The notes beneath the pieces were generated by a model, which was not told where the DNA came from, did not search any database, and saw only the letters and a list, made by a program, of their open reading frames with translations. Positions 8,701 through 17,600 of a stretch of 64,000 nt of DNA are shown here, piece by piece. How positions within the stretch are numbered: position 1 is the first letter of the stretch; each line of letters opens with the position of its first letter. Source of the DNA: UBA8199 sp964507045 (GTDB lineage: Bacteria > Verrucomicrobiota > Verrucomicrobiia > Limisphaerales > UBA8199); contig CAZDOO010000013.1 in NCBI GenBank assembly GCA_964507045.1, forward strand, positions 16,991 to 80,990. Reading direction: 5' to 3'. Made by a program: the position numbers and the translations under genes.

Positions 8701-9939
8701 GCCGCCGTAAATGACATGATCCCCGCCGACGCCACACGTCGAGGCACCGCTTAGGCACAGTTCGGTTCCCGCCGCGATCTGCCAGTTCTTGGAGCCGCTA
8801 TTGGGCCAATCCAGCGCCAGGCTGATCGTGTTGTTCCCGGCCAGATTCTTTAGCGCGGATTCGATGCCGAGCCCGTTGCCGCTGAGCGCAAAGCCCCCAT
8901 TGGAGAATGTCAACGTAGGGGTGGTGAGTGAGAGATCGTTGAAATTCGCCTGCCGGGCGGAGTAGCCGAACATCAGCGGCTCGCCGGTTACGGGAGCCGT
9001 GCCACCCCAGTTGCCGCCGTCGGACCAGTTGTCACTCGTGCCCGCGCCGGTCCAGACGCGCTCGGGCGGCGGCGGCGGCGCATAGATCGAAACCACGGAG
9101 AAGTTGTCATAGAAGACGTTGCCGGAAGTGTTGCCCGCCTGGTCCCAATCGAAATACCGTCCTGCGCCATCGAAGCGAAAGCCGTTGGGCAGATCGGGGT
9201 CGGTGAACGTGTCGTAGAAGAAGGAGCTGCCGCTGTTCGTTGAGACTTGCACCCGGGAGTGGTAATTGGCCCCGCTTTCCGCGCCGGCATCTGTCACTCG
9301 AATCAGGAAGTTGATCATGTTTCCCCCAGTACCGGGGGCCGCGGCCATGATTGCCTTTTTGAGGCTGGTCACGCCCGAGGATCCGCTATGGATAAGCTTC
9401 CCAATCGTGTAAAAAGTGTCGCCGGAGGTAGCACGATACAACTGCAGCCCGAAATCCTGATTATCAACATTGCCCTCCGCTGTCGCAAACCCGAAGGAAA
9501 GCCGCGGCGTGGCGGTAGCATTGTTCTGCATGCTAATCGTGATGTCATACTTCGCGGGATCGGTCGGTGTCGCGCCGGCCGTACCCAAAGCTGAGGCGAA
9601 GTTGAAGGGGTTCACGCCGTTGGCCGACAGCGTGAAGCGCCCGATAGTGGCCTCCTGCTGGACCCGTAGAGCGATGCTGCTAATGCCATACTTGGACGCG
9701 GTCCGCATGGTGGGGGTGGTGGCGATTTGCAGGTATCTCAGGTCGGCGGCTGCCGTGCCACCCAAGCGGGTCGTGGGCGGATTAATTCCATAGTTCACGC
9801 CGTTGTCCAGCGCGAAACCCGTGGTGGCGGTGGTGACGTTGTAATTGTCACTGAGGATCGTGGTTTGGCCATAGGCGGTGCCCGCGGCTAGAACCGCCAG
9901 CAGCAAACCGGTCAGGGAGGACTGGATTCTTCTTTTCAT
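5758..9939 (-). CDS. Large secreted autotransporter-associated beta-strand repeat protein
   Basis: A protein of about 1393 residues. ATG 9939 gives a clean signal peptide (MKRRIQSSLTGLLLAVLAAG, cleavage after TAYG); longer in-frame starts upstream lack one. Residues ~25-290 form a jelly-roll-like domain that also occurs at the C-terminal half of the adjacent sulfatase (see findings). The middle is a long series of beta-helix repeats of the autotransporter-associated (PATR) type, for example LTGQNTYAGDTWVQEGKLVL, LTMSAGNSNGTFNGTNVIQD and LLLNGNNTYSGDTTVTNGTI. There is no visible beta-barrel translocator at the end; the last ~75 residues form a small module ending AFFRLLVP. It is probably a cell-surface or secreted scaffold acting with the sulfatases. 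The 23-bp dyad at 10058-10080 lies 119 bp upstream. Confidence 0.9.
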   Translation of the reverse strand: MKRRIQSSLTGLLLAVLAAGTAYGQTTILSDNYNVTTATTGFALDNGVNYGINPPTTRLGGTAAADLRYLQIATTPTMRTASKYGISSIALRVQQEATIGRFTLSANGVNPFNFASALGTAGATPTDPAKYDITISMQNNATATPRLSFGFATAEGNVDNQDFGLQLYRATSGDTFYTIGKLIHSGSSGVTSLKKAIMAAAPGTGGNMINFLIRVTDAGAESGANYHSRVQVSTNSGSSFFYDTFTDPDLPNGFRFDGAGRYFDWDQAGNTSGNVFYDNFSVVSIYAPPPPPERVWTGAGTSDNWSDGGNWGGTAPVTGEPLMFGYSARQANFNDLSLTTPTLTFSNGGFALSGNGLGIESALKNLAGNNTISLALDWPNSGSKNWQIAAGTELCLSGASTCGVGGDHVIYGGGTLRLTGSLNFSVNPAFIFSEGKFVLDGGTYTSLGGFRIGSAAAASTPVEVVVSNSASLTLTVGAANLRVGDGAVDVPSRLIVDNGTVTMYAGHLGIPYVAGCTGEVLQTGGLVKDCYVVFSDSGAGVGTYAVTNGILEPIQIRKDTAAGKAVIRFNNAWLRPSLYTTNYAGFMNGLDVAEIQSGGLTIDGTMPVTIAQPLSGAGGITKLNYETITLTGQNTYAGDTWVQEGKLVLPTIQTNGASLLVANNAELGVVGSVPNTSLTAGTLSLGASTLSFDLGTLANPKAPLVKVNTLTASGGASSVTVKVSGGLGLIAGPITLIDYTGTIGGSGFGAFNLVGLPPDVSATLVDNVANSSIDLNITVAPGLRWTGASGNSWDYGTVNWIDDSSGSSSTYSDGKSTRFLEGAATGTVNLNTGFTPSVVTVSNDTLPYVWSGGTINTLLVRKNGPGSVTRIGGDGDVIAGLELNAGSYVVSNTADVNFAAVLTDTAPETGTFVKRGAGTLTMSAGNSNGTFNGTNVIQDGILKLGDTRALGATTATIIITNGGTLDVVDHQPKQPVIVSGAGKNGAGAIIDSTTATGVEENLVDVTLAGDTTFGCPNGGRWDIRVNSGTGPAAGLKGNGYKLTKVGSGSVSIACQRSTTGYWQMNLGDVLIKEGGLTLAESLTPGNSSAALAIYPGANLNLYDLNITNPLLRNITMTNAMVQCGGARADTNVINGDILMSGNCRFHADGAHLIINGDISGSAAVGVSAVGTGTLLLNGNNTYSGDTTVTNGTIGGIGVLAGNLVMLGGTNAPGSDGMGTLTVNGNVTLAGTTRMELNRSLSPNSDRIVVGGTLTFAGVLQVVLGAGAAAPQAGDVYQLFSKGGGSLFTSIKLPALTGGLTWNTAKLAVNGTISVAVPATTIDSATLSGTDFTLSGSGGTEGSTYYVVTSPNVAASLAGWMPVATNVFGPGGSFSFTTNIVSAGSPAFFRLLVP

Positions 9940-10057
9940 ATTACATTCTACACGGTTGAGGTTTCGGGTTTGCAGATTGTCCGGCAAAGTCTTCACAACT
10001 TGGACGGGCATGCATTGCATCAGTCTGCGGGAAATCTAAGCCCAACCAGGCCGGCCT

Positions 10058-10080
10058 GGGAATACCCGCAAATTAGGGTA
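10058..10080 (-). promoter_or_regulatory. 23-bp dyad element, copy 1
   Basis: These 23 bases are identical to 12639-12661. On the minus strand the core is an inverted repeat TACCC-TAATTTGC-GGGTA followed by TTCCC. It lies about 119 bp upstream of the autotransporter-repeat start. A palindromic half-site pair conserved exactly while flanks differ is typical of a transcription-factor operator; the cognate regulator is not in the window. Confidence 0.65.
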
Positions 10081-10135
10081 GCGCCGCGCCGTCGGCACAT
10101 TGTCTCCATTGCACTGTGGTTCCGGCCCCCCAAGG

Positions 10136-12604
10136 TCATTCCTTCCGCAGCCGGAAGAACGAGCGCTGGTCCCCGGCCGCGGGCGCGGTCACTTCCAGCC
10201 ATTGCATCGAACCGTGGGGCGTGGTGACGCTCAACGGCCCGCCCGCGCCATTGGTTACGGGCGACCACTCGGCCAGGTTGGTCGAGAACTCGGGCCAGAC
10301 GGTGATTCCGGGCTGCGCGGTCCAATAGAGCCGGGCTTTGGTCCCGCCGGGCGGCTGCAGCAGCAGGTCGGACAGGCTCAGAACGGGCTTGCGACAGACG
10401 CCCCCCCCGCCTTCGCCCCCGGTGACGGTCAGTTGCAGGTTGTCGTAGTACACCGGGCCCTCGTGGGCGGCGACATCGAAGATCAGATACCGGTCCATAG
10501 CCGAGCCGCTGAACCGGAAGGAGCCAGTGTTGGTCACCGCACCGTTCACCAGAATCTCGTAGGACGAAGAGTAATTGGTCAGGTCGGCGTTAAAATCCAC
10601 CACGCGCACGGTGAGGTTGACCGGCACGCCAATGGGCAGGCCGTCGGTAACCTTCACGTTGGCATCTGTCCCCTGGCTCCGAGAGGCGGCATCTATCCGT
10701 TTCCACACTCCCAAACCGCCGTTACCGTCGGTACCGATCTGCACGCCCAGATCCACATTATCCACGCTCAGGTTGCTGGCATCTGCAAGGCTCAGCGACA
10801 TCCGCTGCGCATTGGTGCCAACCGTGCTAATGGTCATCTGCACGGACAACTCATAGGTGCGGCCGGCGAGGAAGCTGCCGAAGTTGAACCCGCTGGCTCC
10901 GTCCGCGGAGAACTCAAAACGTCCATTGCCGTTGCGTGCCGCGGCGGCCAGCCGATTGCCAACGATGCTGAAGTCCGAGGCTTGCCGCGGATCGATGCCA
11001 CCCGTCGCGCCCAGCCGGTACTTGGCCACACCTCCGGCGGCTGCGCCGCTCAAACGCGCGCCGAGCTGGTAATTGACGCCCGTGTTAGTTCCAAAGCCCG
11101 TGCCCGGCGAATTGCTGCCGGAAACATCGTAAGTATCCGCAATCACCGCGCCGATGAAGTTTGTCCCGGCGCAGGTGTAGGTCGGGCCGACATTGCCCAG
11201 CACGACTTGGTCATACCAGTTCATCAGTTGAGCTTCGAGGTTGGTGACCACCGCGGCATACGCCGGCTGATTCACCAGGTTGCTGGCTTCGGCGTGGTCC
11301 TGCGGAATGAGATACAGCTCGCGCTGCGCCCCATCGGGATCGCGCATGAACTTATACTGGCCATCGCGAATAGCCAGTTTCGGCGACGCGGTTGAGATGG
11401 CGGAGACCGTTCCGTATTCCCAGTGCAATGGGCGCACGCGGGATCGGGTGGCGCCGCGGAACACGTCGCTCATGTCCTCCCCGGCGAATGGCGCGTTGGG
11501 CAGCTCGATGCCGGCAAAGGCACAGTAGGTCGGCAGCAAGTCCAGCGTGGAGACCACGGTGTTGGAATTGACGACACCCGCCGGCACCGTGCCCGGCCAG
11601 CGAATGATAAACGCCTCGCGAATGCCGCCCTCATAAAGATTGCCCTTGCCCCCGCGCAAGCCCCCGTTGCGATTCAGCAGCGTCTCGAGCGCGTCATTCG
11701 GCGCGCCGTTGTCGCCAATCACCACGATAAGCGTGTTGGAGCCGGCGCCCAGCGCGTCGACCCCTTGCACGAGCCGACCAATCTGCTTGTCCAGGTTGTG
11801 TAACTCGCCCAGGAAGAGCTTTCCGTCGGTGTCGCTGGTAATGTGGTCGAAGTCGTTCTCCTGGCCGGGCGGCACATTGTAGGGCGAATGGGTGTCGTTG
11901 TAGGGCACGTGCACGTAGAACGGCTTCCCGGCGTTGACCGCGTTGGTAATGAACGAGAGCGCGGCCTCGGTGTGGTTGCTGGCGGCCTGATACCAATAGA
12001 CGTATCGGAAGGTGCCAACGGTGGCATCTTCGTTCTGCTGCGATAGGCCGTACTTGCTGCCGTCGTCATTCCAGTAGAGCAATCGGTTGCCGTTGCCCTC
12101 GAAGGCCACGAGGGATTCGTCGAATCCGTAGGCGCTGGGCGGCGGCGCATTGTTCACGTCGCGCCCGTTGCCCATGTGCCACTTGCCGAACTGGCCGGTG
12201 CGGTAACCCGCGCGCTGGAACAGCCGCGGCGCGCTAACCGTGTCCGGCTGCACCCAGTCCACCATATTCCGGGCGGCGTTATTAGCCTTGTCGTTGAGAA
12301 AGCTGTACATGGCATAACGGGCCGGCTCGATGCCGGTCAGCACTGCTGTCCGCGATGGCGAGCAAATCGGATACGCCACATAACCCTGGGTAAACCGGAT
12401 GCCTTGCGAGGCCAACCGGTCCAGGTTGGGGGTCAGCGGCTGGCCCTGCTTGGTCAGAACCGGGTTGCCGTAGCACGAGAGATCCCCCCACCCGCTATCA
12501 TCAATGAAGATGAACAGGATGTTCGGGCGCGATTCGGCGGCAACGGAACCGGCGACTACACTTAAAACAAGGAGCAACGCGGCAATGAACTTAAGCCTTT
12601 TCAC
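10136..12604 (-). CDS. Exported sulfatase with C-terminal accessory domains
   Basis: A protein of about 822 residues. GTG 12604 is chosen because a GGGGG run sits just upstream and the product starts directly with a signal peptide (RLKFIAALLLVLSVVAGSVAA); an earlier in-frame TTG at 12652 lies inside the regulatory dyad and is unlikely. The sulfatase domain spans ~22-480: RPNILFIFIDDSG, formylglycine motif ICSPSRTAVLTG and GQFGKWHMGNG. A second domain (~500-725) matches the N-terminal domain of the neighbouring repeat protein, sharing for example a GVNY...LGA/GG start and an F-Y-D-N-type end. A final ~75-residue module ends RSFFRLRKE. The accessory domains probably bind glycan or a partner surface. 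The gene is first in the cluster that runs leftward. Confidence 0.9.
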   Translation of the reverse strand: MKRLKFIAALLLVLSVVAGSVAAESRPNILFIFIDDSGWGDLSCYGNPVLTKQGQPLTPNLDRLASQGIRFTQGYVAYPICSPSRTAVLTGIEPARYAMYSFLNDKANNAARNMVDWVQPDTVSAPRLFQRAGYRTGQFGKWHMGNGRDVNNAPPPSAYGFDESLVAFEGNGNRLLYWNDDGSKYGLSQQNEDATVGTFRYVYWYQAASNHTEAALSFITNAVNAGKPFYVHVPYNDTHSPYNVPPGQENDFDHITSDTDGKLFLGELHNLDKQIGRLVQGVDALGAGSNTLIVVIGDNGAPNDALETLLNRNGGLRGGKGNLYEGGIREAFIIRWPGTVPAGVVNSNTVVSTLDLLPTYCAFAGIELPNAPFAGEDMSDVFRGATRSRVRPLHWEYGTVSAISTASPKLAIRDGQYKFMRDPDGAQRELYLIPQDHAEASNLVNQPAYAAVVTNLEAQLMNWYDQVVLGNVGPTYTCAGTNFIGAVIADTYDVSGSNSPGTGFGTNTGVNYQLGARLSGAAAGGVAKYRLGATGGIDPRQASDFSIVGNRLAAAARNGNGRFEFSADGASGFNFGSFLAGRTYELSVQMTISTVGTNAQRMSLSLADASNLSVDNVDLGVQIGTDGNGGLGVWKRIDAASRSQGTDANVKVTDGLPIGVPVNLTVRVVDFNADLTNYSSSYEILVNGAVTNTGSFRFSGSAMDRYLIFDVAAHEGPVYYDNLQLTVTGGEGGGGVCRKPVLSLSDLLLQPPGGTKARLYWTAQPGITVWPEFSTNLAEWSPVTNGAGGPLSVTTPHGSMQWLEVTAPAAGDQRSFFRLRKE

Positions 12605-12638
12605 GTGGCCCCCAAGGTAAAGCCGCAGGCCGCTCCGT

Positions 12639-12661
12639 GGGAATACCCGCAAATTAGGGTA
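12639..12661 (-). promoter_or_regulatory. 23-bp dyad element, copy 2
   Basis: Exact copy of 10058-10080, ending 34 bp upstream of the GTG start of the accessory-domain sulfatase. The TACCC-N8-GGGTA dyad is placed where an operator or activator site would overlap the promoter or leader. Confidence 0.65.
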
Positions 12662-13274
12662 TAAAGGTATGCTCCCTCCCCTTTCCGCATCCCTCTGCCA
12701 AGTCCGGCATCACTCCAGTCCCGGCTCCGGTGAGACCCCGGTGCCGGTCCGAGCGCAACCCGGCGGCGCTCTGCCCCCCATACGCTCAGGGTCGTGGTCG
12801 GCTCGCAATGTATTTCCCAGGGTAGCCATGTGCCCCGCAGCCTTGGGCAAAACGCCGCAATCCCTTCGGACGGTGCCAACGGCCAATGCCAAGAACCGCA
12901 CACTCAACTTTCAGCCCTCAACTGAGCCAAAATGGCACAGTGGGGTCATAGCCCTGTGAATGACCGGCATGACTGCAAGAGGCCGAAAATGCCCGGAAAT
13001 GGCCCTTATCAAGCTAGGCGAAGCCCCCTTTTGGCGAGACCAGGCCAAGCCAGGCGCCCGCCGCCACCTCCGGCTCGCCCCCAGCTCACCTCGCCGTCAC
13101 CTCACCGTTACCTCACCGTAGTACCTCTGCAAGGTTTGCAGAGGTACTACGGTGAGGTAACGGTGAGGTAACGGTGAGCAGACGGTGGGGAGAGCCGATT
13201 ATGCCCGTTTTCCCATGCAATTAGGGCTCGTGTGGACGCTTGCCCTCCCAGACGGCTCGCAATCGGACAGGCCA
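12662..13274. other. Intergenic region, about 610 bp, no gene seen
   Basis: No open frame here has a recognisable domain or family motif. The region carries the giant hairpin at 13094-13174 plus further degenerate 11-bp units on both sides (for example TGAGCAGACGG at 13171). The rest is unremarkable GC-rich spacer, perhaps including the leader of the sulfatase gene. Confidence 0.6.
13094..13174. repeat. Giant hairpin A: 39-bp arms of 11-bp tandem units
   Basis: Left arm 13094-13132 and right arm 13136-13174 are reverse complements with one mismatch and a 3-base loop (GGT). Each arm is made of 11-bp units of the form CCGTTACCTCA, repeated, then a centre CCGTAGTACCTCTGCAA. The same core, with a different apical sequence, occurs at 23923-23991. 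No ORF, transposase or poly-T tract is attached. Confidence 0.9.
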
Positions 13275-14543
13275 TCAGCCAATCACCTGTGAGATATCCA
13301 GCAGGTAAACCTGCCGTCCGCCCTGGTGGGGCGAGTCAATGGCCACCAGCTTGCCGTTAGGGCTGGAACGGGGGTGCAGGTCGCAGCGCCATTCCCCCGC
13401 GTAAGGTGCGGGCGAGTTGAAGCGTCCGAGGGTATGGCGTTGCCGGGTGGCCAGTTCCAGCAGGTAGAGGTTCTGCTGCCGGTCCTTGTCCGGGTAAGCG
13501 TCGCAGAGAATCCAGCGGCTGCCCGGTAGATAGGTGCAGTGCCCGTCAACTTCGAGCATGCCCTCGACCAGTTCCGAGTGGCGGGTCTGGTCTTCGAACA
13601 CCTGGCAGCGCCAGGCCCGCGGGTCGGCGCCGTAGCCGGCGTAGGCCAGGATATGTTTGGAGTCGCCCCAGACGAAGTGAGATACCCGCCCGCTGGGGAT
13701 CAGCACGTGCAGGCCGGAGCCGTCGGCGTTGGCGGTGAGCATCCGCGTGCGCCAGCTTTTGCCCTCGGCAGCGCCGCGCCAGCGATGGAGGAAGGCAAAC
13801 CGTTTCCCGTCCGGCGCGACCAGTAAATGGTTGAACCAATGCTTTGCACCGGCGGAAAAGCCGCCCGGCTGGGGCACCTGCGCCAATTGCGCGAAGGAAA
13901 GCAGCAGCTTCGCCTGGCCGGTGCGCAGATCGAGCCGCCAGATGCCGGCATCCTCCGGCGCCGCCACGTCACGGTTCGGGTCCGGGATGCCGGCGTAGCC
14001 GTAGCCGGGCCGGCAATCGTTCAGGCGCCGGAAGTCCGGCGCGATCGCCCAGACCCCGTCGGGGCTCAGGGCGTAGATGGGGTGCGGGATCGTCCGGCGT
14101 TTGCCGGTGTGCACATCGAGCACGTGGCAGACGAACCGGGCGTCCTCGCGGTCGTTCCAGATCACTTCGGAGCTGGACCCGGGCAGCCATTGGAGCATGC
14201 AGCCTTGCTGCCAGTTCCAGGCGCGACTTTCGCCCAGCTCGCTCCAGCGGTCGTGGTCCCGCAGGTCAACCATCCCGACCTTGATGACATCCGCGGCGGT
14301 GGGCGACCGGTGCTCGAAGCCGACCTCCTGCGCCAGGGCCAGCCGGCCGGCGGGATCGAACTGGAGCTTGTCGTAATAGCCGAACCAGTGAAATCCCGGT
14401 CCGCGGGTGATGGCCCGGACCGGAACCGGCCCCGGTGATTGAGCGGCTCGCGCTGGAACGCGGGACAAGATGGCCGCGCCCGACAAGACGGCTGCTGAAT
14501 GCAGAAACGTGCGGCGACTGACAACGGTGGCAGGGCAACGCAT
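13275..14543 (-). CDS. Tat-exported beta-propeller protein (TolB/oligogalacturonate-lyase-like fold)
   Basis: A 422-residue protein with a Tat-like signal: SRRTFLHSAAVLSGAAILS (twin Arg, then a hydrophobic stretch and an Ala-rich cleavage region). The mature part reads as a propeller, with blade-like segments such as LQFDPAGRLALAQE, PIYALSPDGVWAIAPDF, HLLVAPDGKRFAFLHRW and HPRSSPNGKLVAIDSPHQGG. These TolB-like PDG/PNG turns and the overall length resemble periplasmic six- or seven-bladed propellers, including PL22-type lyases, but I see no diagnostic catalytic residues. It follows the glycosidase-like gene by 64 bp on the same strand and is likely in the same operon as the heparinase, suggesting a role in sensing or cutting uronate oligosaccharides. 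Function is inferred from context. Confidence 0.75.
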   Translation of the reverse strand: MRCPATVVSRRTFLHSAAVLSGAAILSRVPARAAQSPGPVPVRAITRGPGFHWFGYYDKLQFDPAGRLALAQEVGFEHRSPTAADVIKVGMVDLRDHDRWSELGESRAWNWQQGCMLQWLPGSSSEVIWNDREDARFVCHVLDVHTGKRRTIPHPIYALSPDGVWAIAPDFRRLNDCRPGYGYAGIPDPNRDVAAPEDAGIWRLDLRTGQAKLLLSFAQLAQVPQPGGFSAGAKHWFNHLLVAPDGKRFAFLHRWRGAAEGKSWRTRMLTANADGSGLHVLIPSGRVSHFVWGDSKHILAYAGYGADPRAWRCQVFEDQTRHSELVEGMLEVDGHCTYLPGSRWILCDAYPDKDRQQNLYLLELATRQRHTLGRFNSPAPYAGEWRCDLHPRSSPNGKLVAIDSPHQGGRQVYLLDISQVIG

Positions 14544-14607
14544 AGGCTTAAGGCTTCAGCTATTTGAACGGGATGCCCGGGGGCGTCAGCGTCCAGGCAA
14601 GCAGGCT

Positions 14608-17600
14608 CTACTTCTTCAGATACCGCGCCACCACGGTCGCGGCGCCGATATCGCCCGGCAGTTGCACCCACTCGCCCTTGAACTTCTTCCAGGGCTTGCC
14701 GTTGACCGTGACCGCGAGCAGCGGACGCCCGGAGGGGGCGCGGAAACGGAGGCGAATCTCCTTCGGCGGATTGCGTTGCGGGCCTTGGAGGCGGGCGGTG
14801 ATTTCCTCCTGTCCGCCCGTGTAGAGCACGCTCGCTGGCCCGAAATGAGTCCCCGTGCGCTCAATACCGCAGCGCTGGCCCGGGCGCAGCCACTCGCGGG
14901 GGACGGCCTGGCCCACGAGCAGGTCGTCGCCGCTCTCGCGCACGAACAGATTGCGGAGCCAGCCGGTGGCGTTGGATTCGTCCGAGCTCTTGTATTGGTC
15001 GCCCCGCCAGTCGCCCAGCGCGGGCAGGGCGTGCTCCGTGTTCATGCGCACGTCCGGGAAGTATTGGGCAGCTTGGGCGTTGAATAGCGCCCGCAGGGCA
15101 TGTTTGATGTCGTCCCGATACAGATAAGGCTCGACCCCCAACAACAGGCAGGCCTGCATCGAGAAGCCGCCGCGGCCGAACCATTGCTGGTCGAAGTCCT
15201 CCACCAGGTAGCCGTATTGGTTCGAAAGGTAGCGGTTGTCCTCGTAGTCCTTGAGAATCCAATCCGCTGCCTGCGAGCGCGAATCCAGCGCGCCGCTAAT
15301 CAGCAAATGCAGTGAGCCTTCAAGGGTTTCGCAACACCAGCCGCAGGAACGCCCCCGCCGATGCACCATGGAGGGGAAGTTGGGCACCGCGGTGCCGTCG
15401 CGCAACCGCACCACGGGTGATCGTTCGGAGGCCCGGCGGAAGTGCGCCAGCAAAGTCGCATGGTAGGCATCGGCCTCGCGCCGCACGCGCGGAGCGGCCG
15501 GATGCTTGATCTGCTGCAAAGCCCAGGCGGCGGTGTCGAGGCCGCGCCACGTGTAGCAACTGGTCGAAAGCCACGTCCACCAGTCGTTATTGTCTTCCAG
15601 GCAGCCGGCGGGCAACAGGCCGCGCTCCAGCTCGTGGCGGTTGGCCGTGCGCTTCGTCTCATTCACGATCCAGTCCACGCCGGCCAGGATGCCCGGCGCC
15701 GCGCCCCGGAGCCACGCCGCATCGCGGGTGAACCGGTAGTGCTCGCCCAGCATCCAGAGAATCCAGCCGTGATGCTGGTTGTAGCCTCCGGCCTCGATGC
15801 CGCCGGCGCCATAAAGGACTCCCTGCTTCGTGGAGAAATCGCCGGGCAGCTCGGCCGTGCCCTGGTAATGCAGCCAGCCGTCCAAACACTCCCGCGCCTC
15901 TTTGAAGTAGCCCCGCCGGTCCAGGTCCACGACCATCATGCATGACTCGTTGCCATACGCGCCGTAGCTGAAGGAGCCCACGCGCGCAAAGCGCCGCCCG
16001 GCGTCCGCGGGGTCGCCCTCGCAGTTGATCAGCAGGTGCCCGGCCTGGGCGCGGTAGAACTCGTTGAGCATCGGCTCGGGCGTGATGAGCCGGGCGCTCG
16101 CATCGAGGCGGCGGCGCCAGTAGCCGGCTGTCTCGCGCCGCTCCTGCTCAAAGTCCAGCGCCCCCAGCGCGGCTTGCTCGGCCTGGCCCGCCAGCACCAG
16201 ATACGGGATCTTGACAATGACGGTCTGGCTCTCGCCGGGCGCGAGCGTCCAGCTCCAGTTGAACTTCTCCGCCGCCAGCACCGGCGCCCGATCGGCCAGC
16301 ACCTGCCCGCGCACGCTGTCGCCCAGCCAAAGCCAGCCCTGGTCGTCCAGCCGCAGCGCCTTGACGGCATCCCCGCTCTTGTAGGTCATTGCCAGGCTGG
16401 CGGCCTGCGCTGAACTGGTGGTATTGGTAAGGAGGAACCTGGCCAGGAACACGGCCAACGTGTCCGCCGCCGGCACTGCGCTGCTCGCGCTCGCGCCGTT
16501 GAGCACAGTGGCGAAGGCGGTCTGCGAGATGCGCACGCCGTTGGTTTCCCAGACCGTGTGGCCGATGGGGAGGCTTTCCTCCTCGATGGTGCGATAGACC
16601 GGCGCCAGGCGGGGCTCAAAGCGGAAGCGCACCGGGGCGGGTTCGAGGGCAAGCCGGGCCGTCTCCTTGCCCGGCCGCTTCTGCAGGTAGTGGTCGTTGG
16701 ACCGGAACTGCACGGTGCCGTCGGCATCGAGCCGGAAGCGCTGCCGTCCGCTATCGAGGCCCAATGGCAGGTAGAGAAAGGCTGACTTGGGGGGCATTCC
16801 CTCCCAGGCGGCGCGCCAGGTCTGCTCCGGCAGCTCGGCCACGCGGTCGTAAAGGGTCTTGCCGCCCGCGCTCTTCCGGGCCGCCGCCACCGCCGCATAA
16901 TCGCGCGAGTCGCCTTCCGGCAGCACCGCCACGCCCAGGTGCGGGAGGAACAGCGCGCCTTGCTTGAGGTCATCCACCGCAAACGTGAACACCGCCTTGC
17001 CGTTCCGCACCGTCACCAGCGTTCGGTCGTAGGTGTTCGGGTCCGGGTTGGCCGCCGCCTGCAGCTTCAGCCGGGACATGCGCGGCGAAGTATTCTCGAC
17101 GGACTCCAGCGCGCCGTTGAACACTGCCACACCGGCCTTGTCGGCGCGTGCCGATTTCCACGCCAGATTGGCGGCGCGCGGTTCGAGTGCCGAATCGGTA
17201 AACGCCTCGATCCGCTCCATCCGCGGCAGCGGAGCATCCGACACCACGCGGAGCTTCAACGTGTAACGGAATGCCGCCGGGTAACCCTCCACTTGGGGAA
17301 ACTCGCTGGCATTCACCGGCCGGAAAGTGAATGTGACGGCATTGCCGTCGGACCGGGTTTCGGCATCCGCAGCGCGCCACTTGTAGGTGTACCAGTTGCC
17401 GAGCTCCGTCCAGCCGAAGTCGCCGCCGCCCGGCTGGCGGTCCTTGGGCAAGTGCTGCTCGGGCCAGCGGCTGCCCCAATATTCCAGGCGCACTTGCGCC
17501 GGCGCAGGCACGGCACCCGCGAAGTGCACAACCACCTTATGAAGCTCGCGCGGGTCCTCCCACATCACGCCGTTGCCCTCGGGCAGCGGCAGACCAAACG

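Noticed and set aside
12605..12652. Upstream TTG start for the accessory-domain sulfatase
   Set aside because: It would place non-conserved residues before the signal peptide and start within the 23-bp dyad; GTG 12604 with a GGGGG run is better.
13094..13174. CRISPR-like short repeats
   Set aside because: Units are 11 bp, directly adjacent with no unique spacers, arranged as an inverted pair, and there are no cas genes in the window.
13210..13230. Partial match to the 23-bp dyad (GCAATTAGGG)
   Set aside because: Only about ten bases agree and the second half-site is missing; not followed by a gene start.
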